From a virus, in IMG/VR virus record IMGVR_UViG_3300030616_000036, positions 1 to 49,141 of that record: a DNA stretch of 49,141 nucleotides. One strand, given 5' to 3'. The notes beneath the pieces are model-generated. The model searched no databases and had not been told where the DNA came from. It saw only the letters and a program-made list of their open reading frames with translations. The position numbers and the translations under genes are program-made. Numbering within the stretch: position 1 is the stretch's first letter; each line of letters opens with the position of its first letter. Positions 48,982 to 49,141 of this stretch are shown here, piece by piece.

Positions 48982-49140
48982 TTAAAAATAAAAATTATCG
49001 TAAGGTTTTTTCTTTATACTTTTTAATGTTGATTCTGAAAGTACTGTGTTATAAATATTTACTTGACTTATTATACCGTTTGATACTATAGCATCAGTAG
49101 GATGTGTGTTACCGATATAAAAGTCATTAGATATAGTATA
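48982..49140 (-). CDS. LamG-like tail protein, C-terminal part (runs off right edge)
   Basis: Open from base 49140 to a TAA at 48982. The 52 residues (YTISNDFYIGNTHPTDAIVS...NGIISQVNIYNTVLSESTLK) are the typical end of a LamG/concanavalin-like domain ('DFYIGn......G.I..v.IYn..Ls...l'). The left-edge ORF has the start of such a domain. A single gene broken at the window ends is likely. Confidence 0.6.
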   Translation of the reverse strand, partial: YTISNDFYIGNTHPTDAIVSNGIISQVNIYNTVLSESTLKSIKKKPYDNFYF

Positions 49141-49141
49141 C

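Noticed and set aside
1-49141. Alternative genetic code (TGA as Trp)
   Set aside because: TGA ends several genes (for example at 3859, 2611 and 10641) where the next gene begins in overlap; standard code fits.
1-49141. Prophage or temperate phage
   Set aside because: I found no integrase, repressor, excisionase or attachment-site pattern; a lytic lifestyle is more likely.
1-49141. CRISPR array
   Set aside because: The only short-period repeats are in-gene (fibre repeats and poly-Glu coding tract); no regular repeat-spacer structure is present.

Overview
This window looks like the nearly complete genome of a strictly lytic, contractile-tailed (myovirus-type) phage. It is very AT-rich and densely packed, and every gene I can support lies on the minus strand, so transcription runs from high to low coordinates. 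Shine-Dalgarno sites (AAGGAG/GGAGG) and several host-type promoters (TTGACA-like, 17 nt, TATAAT-like) suggest a low-GC host that uses both, such as a Firmicute or a similar lineage; the host cannot be named from sequence alone. TGA is used as a stop, so the standard bacterial code applies. I see no integrase, repressor, tRNA gene or CRISPR array.

The two ends carry the N-terminal part (left) and C-terminal part (right) of what may be one LamG-type tail gene. The molecule is therefore probably circular or circularly permuted, with a short piece missing at the junction.

Layout in transcription order: (1) 46.1-44.9 kb: host-type promoter, a small ORF and a phage sigma factor. (2) 44.7-31.4 kb: replication and repair (SNF2-type helicase, RuvC-like nuclease, family-4 UDG, Cas4/AddB-like nuclease, AAA ATPase, QueD-like and ThyX-like proteins, an acidic DUF669-like protein, family A DNA polymerase, J-domain protein, Toprim primase-helicase, ParB-like protein). 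(3) 31.1-22 kb: dCTP deaminase, clamp-like protein, Nudix hydrolase, terminase small subunit, SLOG protein and many small unknown or Cys-rich proteins with their own promoters. (4) 21.9-19.9 kb: probable lysis region (two single-TM peptides, a lipase-like hydrolase, a DUF5675 protein, a membrane-anchored protein). (5) 19.9-0.3 kb: terminase large subunit, portal, MuF-like protein, protease/scaffold, cement protein, capsid, neck, sheath, tube, tail chaperones with a -1 frameshift, tape measure and baseplate. (6) Across the junction, 49.1-46.4 kb: tail fibre/baseplate genes ending at a strong terminator.

The least expected features are: a perfect 92-bp repeat in inverted orientation flanking the replication module, each copy bracketed by a shared inverted motif; a protein module present twice in the capsid cement protein and once in the tail sheath, with DNA-level identity and a probable distant relative in baseplate J; structured leader or small-RNA candidates in the accessory region; and hairpin-plus-U-tract elements placed directly against start codons that lack a Shine-Dalgarno.
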